Part shown: piece after piece, positions 6,283 through 7,832 of the stretch
How the letters are laid out: each line of letters starts with the position of its first letter
Position numbering within the stretch: the first letter of the stretch is position 1
From: UBA1067 sp963661055
GTDB lineage: Bacteria > Verrucomicrobiota > Kiritimatiellia > RFP12 > UBA1067
Assembly (NCBI GenBank): GCA_963661055.1
Contig: CAVLAC010000096.1
Location: 1-7,832 of the forward strand
DNA length: 7,832 bases
Direction of reading: 5' to 3'
Made by a program: the position numbers and the translations under genes
Notes under the pieces: generated by a model
Told to the model about the DNA's origin: nothing
Seen by the model: the letters and a program-made list of their open reading frames with translations, nothing else
The model's database searches: none

Positions 6283-7832
6283 ATGGTGCGCATCGCGAAT
6301 GGCTTAGTCGTGGACGGAACAGGCGCTCCCGCATTTGAGGGGGATGTCCTCATCGAGGGCGATAAAATCGCCGCGATAGTTCCGAAAAGCGGCGAAGTGC
6401 CGCGCGCGGCAGATTGTGAGGTTGTTGACGCGACAGGATGTCTCGTCACGCCTGGCTTTATCGATGCCCACACCCATTCCGATGCCTACCTCGTTATAGA
6501 GCCAGGCGCACCTTCTAAGATTTCGCAAGGCATTACCACTGAAATCAACGGACAGTGCGGAGGCTCGGTTGTGCCGCGCTATGGTGAGGCGCGGCTTTCT
6601 TCCGATTGGGCGAGCATTCTTGGGGAGAGGCTTACATGGCATTCGCTTCGAGAATATCGCGAAGTACTAGAAGCGGCGAAACCCGCCGTGAATACTGTGC
6701 AGTTTATCGGGCACAACACCTTACGTTCCTCGGTAGTCGGCTATGCAGGGCGGGTGGCGACACCCGAGGAATTGAAGCGCGAAGTTTACTTGCTTGAACA
6801 GGCGATGGACGAAGGTGGCTGGGGGCTTACGACGGGACTCATTTACCAGCCCGGCAAATATGCCGCGCCCGAGGAAGTGGAACTTCTCGCCAAAACTGCC
6901 GCGAAGAAGGGCGGACTTTACGCGACGCATATGAGATCCGAAGGCGACCACATCCTTGAAGCCATTGATGAAGTCATTGACTTGGCGCGACGGACAGGTA
7001 TCCGTGCCGAAATCTCGCACTTGAAGACGAGCGGACGCACCAATTGGGGTAAGATTGATGCGGTGCTCGAGAAGGTCGAAGCGGGTATGCAAGAAGGGGT
7101 GCTCCTTGGGAGTGACAGATACCCCTATTGCGCGGCAGGGACAGATCTTGATGTGGTCTTTGCCGATTGGGCAGGCGAGGGCGCGGCAAAAGCGGAATGC
7201 GTCCGTTTAGCAGACCCTGCGACGCGAGCCCGAATCGCCGCTGAGATAACCGCCTCGGGTAGGGACTGGAGTTCCGTTATGATTGGCGGAACTTGGCACG
7301 ACGAGACGCGGGCGTTTTCTGGTCGCACGGTTGCCGATATTCTGAAGGAGTACCCCAATTGGACGGCGGGCGAGCTTATTTGTGAGATTCTCGCCAAGGA
7401 CTTGTGTCGCACGGGCGCCTTTTTCTTTACGATGAGTGAGGCAAACCTAGATAAAATACTCGAAAAGCCGTGGATTTTGCCAGGTTCGGACGCTTCTCTG
7501 CGGGCTCCGTGGGGGCCGTTAGGTGTGGACCATCCGCATCCGAGGGCGTATGCGACGATGCCTGAGTTTTATCGGCGCGTGCGAGCACTCGGTGTGCCGC
7601 GTGAGGAGGCGATTCAACGGATGACGGACTCTGTGGCGCGGCGGTTTGGGATTCAAGGGCGCGGCAGATTAGCGCGCGGCGCTTTCGCGGATGTCCTCGT
7701 CTGGAAGGAAGATGAGTTCAAGGGCACAGCGACCTATTTAAAGCCGCATTCCTTTAGTACGGGAATAATTGCCGCGTTCGTGAATGGTGTACTCTCGTAT
7801 ACCCCCAATACCTTCACCCACCCCCGCGCCGG
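6283..7832 (+). CDS. N-acyl-D-amino-acid deacylase (D-aminoacylase), 3' end cut by window
   Basis: The reading frame stays open from the ATG at 6283 to the window edge, giving 516 codons without a stop. The protein belongs to the amidohydrolase superfamily and should hydrolyse N-acyl-D-amino acids to a carboxylate and a free D-amino acid, probably in the cytoplasm because no signal peptide is seen. The N-terminal IANGLVVDGTGAPAFEGDVLIEGDKIAAI is the usual small beta-domain. Likely metal and catalytic residues are H63 and H65 (FIDAHTHSD), C92 (NGQCGGS), H216 (ATHMRSEGD), H246 (EISHLKTSG) and D403 (LPGSDAS), matching the Cys, four His and Asp set known from Alcaligenes D-aminoacylase. The C-terminal FADVLVWKEDEF and FVNGVLSY are also typical. 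Family members are about 480-530 residues and usually end near a G-x-R-P-G motif, so only a few residues are probably missing. The acyl and side-chain specificity cannot be read, and a dipeptide or N-acyl-D-glutamate substrate is possible. Confidence 0.88.
   Translation, partial: MVRIANGLVVDGTGAPAFEGDVLIEGDKIAAIVPKSGEVPRAADCEVVDATGCLVTPGFIDAHTHSDAYLVIEPGAPSKISQGITTEINGQCGGSVVPRYGEARLSSDWASILGERLTWHSLREYREVLEAAKPAVNTVQFIGHNTLRSSVVGYAGRVATPEELKREVYLLEQAMDEGGWGLTTGLIYQPGKYAAPEEVELLAKTAAKKGGLYATHMRSEGDHILEAIDEVIDLARRTGIRAEISHLKTSGRTNWGKIDAVLEKVEAGMQEGVLLGSDRYPYCAAGTDLDVVFADWAGEGAAKAECVRLADPATRARIAAEITASGRDWSSVMIGGTWHDETRAFSGRTVADILKEYPNWTAGELICEILAKDLCRTGAFFFTMSEANLDKILEKPWILPGSDASLRAPWGPLGVDHPHPRAYATMPEFYRRVRALGVPREEAIQRMTDSVARRFGIQGRGRLARGAFADVLVWKEDEFKGTATYLKPHSFSTGIIAAFVNGVLSYTPNTFTHPRA
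6398..6411. repeat. Perfect 14-bp palindrome TGCCGCGCGCGGCA
   Basis: Two CGCGGCA heptamers abut head to head with no spacer, within the deacylase gene (codons for Val-Pro-Arg-Ala-Ala-Asp). It is one of three close inverted pairs in the window. No terminator or operator function can be claimed from its mid-gene position. Confidence 0.5.

Larger units (their letters stand above)
227..7776. repeat. Dispersed over-represented heptamer CGCGGCA / TGCCGCG (37 copies)
   Basis: Hand scanning found CGCGGCA on the + strand starting at 556, 849, 888, 1080, 1488, 1555, 1876, 2259, 2716, 3152, 3182, 3792, 3929, 4134, 4483, 5140, 5212, 6205, 6276, 6405, 7131, 7182 and 7660. Its complement TGCCGCG starts at 227, 879, 982, 1569, 1623, 3143, 4256, 5818, 6398, 6572, 6861, 6897, 7595 and 7770. 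The base before CGCGGCA is most often G, next T. The related CGCGGC followed by G, T or C is much rarer (about eleven cases on both strands). Copies fall in all three codon phases, with a gap from 4490 to 5139 that spans the ACT gene. Confidence 0.7.

Noticed and set aside
7780..7832. Frameshift or truncation at the end of the deacylase
   Set aside because: The frame remains open to the last base and the C-terminal motifs are in frame, so the gene is cut by the window edge and not visibly broken.

Overview
The window is one tightly packed, single-strand bacterial operon of about 54-55% GC (estimated by eye). It holds six complete genes and a seventh cut by the right edge, all on the + strand. 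Gaps between genes run from a 1-nt overlap to 21 nt. The only promoter-like sequence lies in the first 73 bases, and no terminator, RNA gene, mobile element or CRISPR array is visible. Signal peptides, a lipoprotein signal and Shine-Dalgarno leaders say Bacteria. The phylum cannot be fixed from this sequence. The gene content (fused binding protein-permeases, the ACT/UPF0210 pair, a D-aminoacylase) would suit an amino-acid-using, probably anaerobic organism, but that is inference.

Layout: (1) 74-811, a lipoprotein-type polar amino acid binding protein. (2) 817-2364, a second binding domain, close paralogue of the first, fused to an ABC permease domain. (3) 2386-3126, the GlnQ-type ATPase. (4) 3126-4613, another binding protein-permease fusion with a clearly different binding domain. 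(5) 4620-4892, a stand-alone ACT-domain protein (UPF0237 type). (6) 4901-6265, a UPF0210 / 'PFL family' protein. (7) 6283 to the window edge, an N-acyl-D-amino-acid deacylase (amidohydrolase superfamily) lacking only its last few residues.

How they may work together (inference): genes 1-4 form one or two amino-acid importers that must share a single ATPase, with three binding domains giving two or more ligand specificities. The deacylase would release free D-amino acids from N-acylated forms. The ACT/UPF0210 pair, a widely conserved couple of unknown function, sits between transport and hydrolysis, so an amino-acid-responsive or amino-acid-processing role is reasonable but unproven.

The most unusual feature is not a gene. 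The heptamer CGCGGCA (or TGCCGCG) occurs 37 times in 7.8 kb, in all codon phases and once between genes. A simple base-composition estimate predicts only one or two. Three copies form perfect or near-perfect inverted pairs with a neighbour, two of them inside signal-peptide coding regions.
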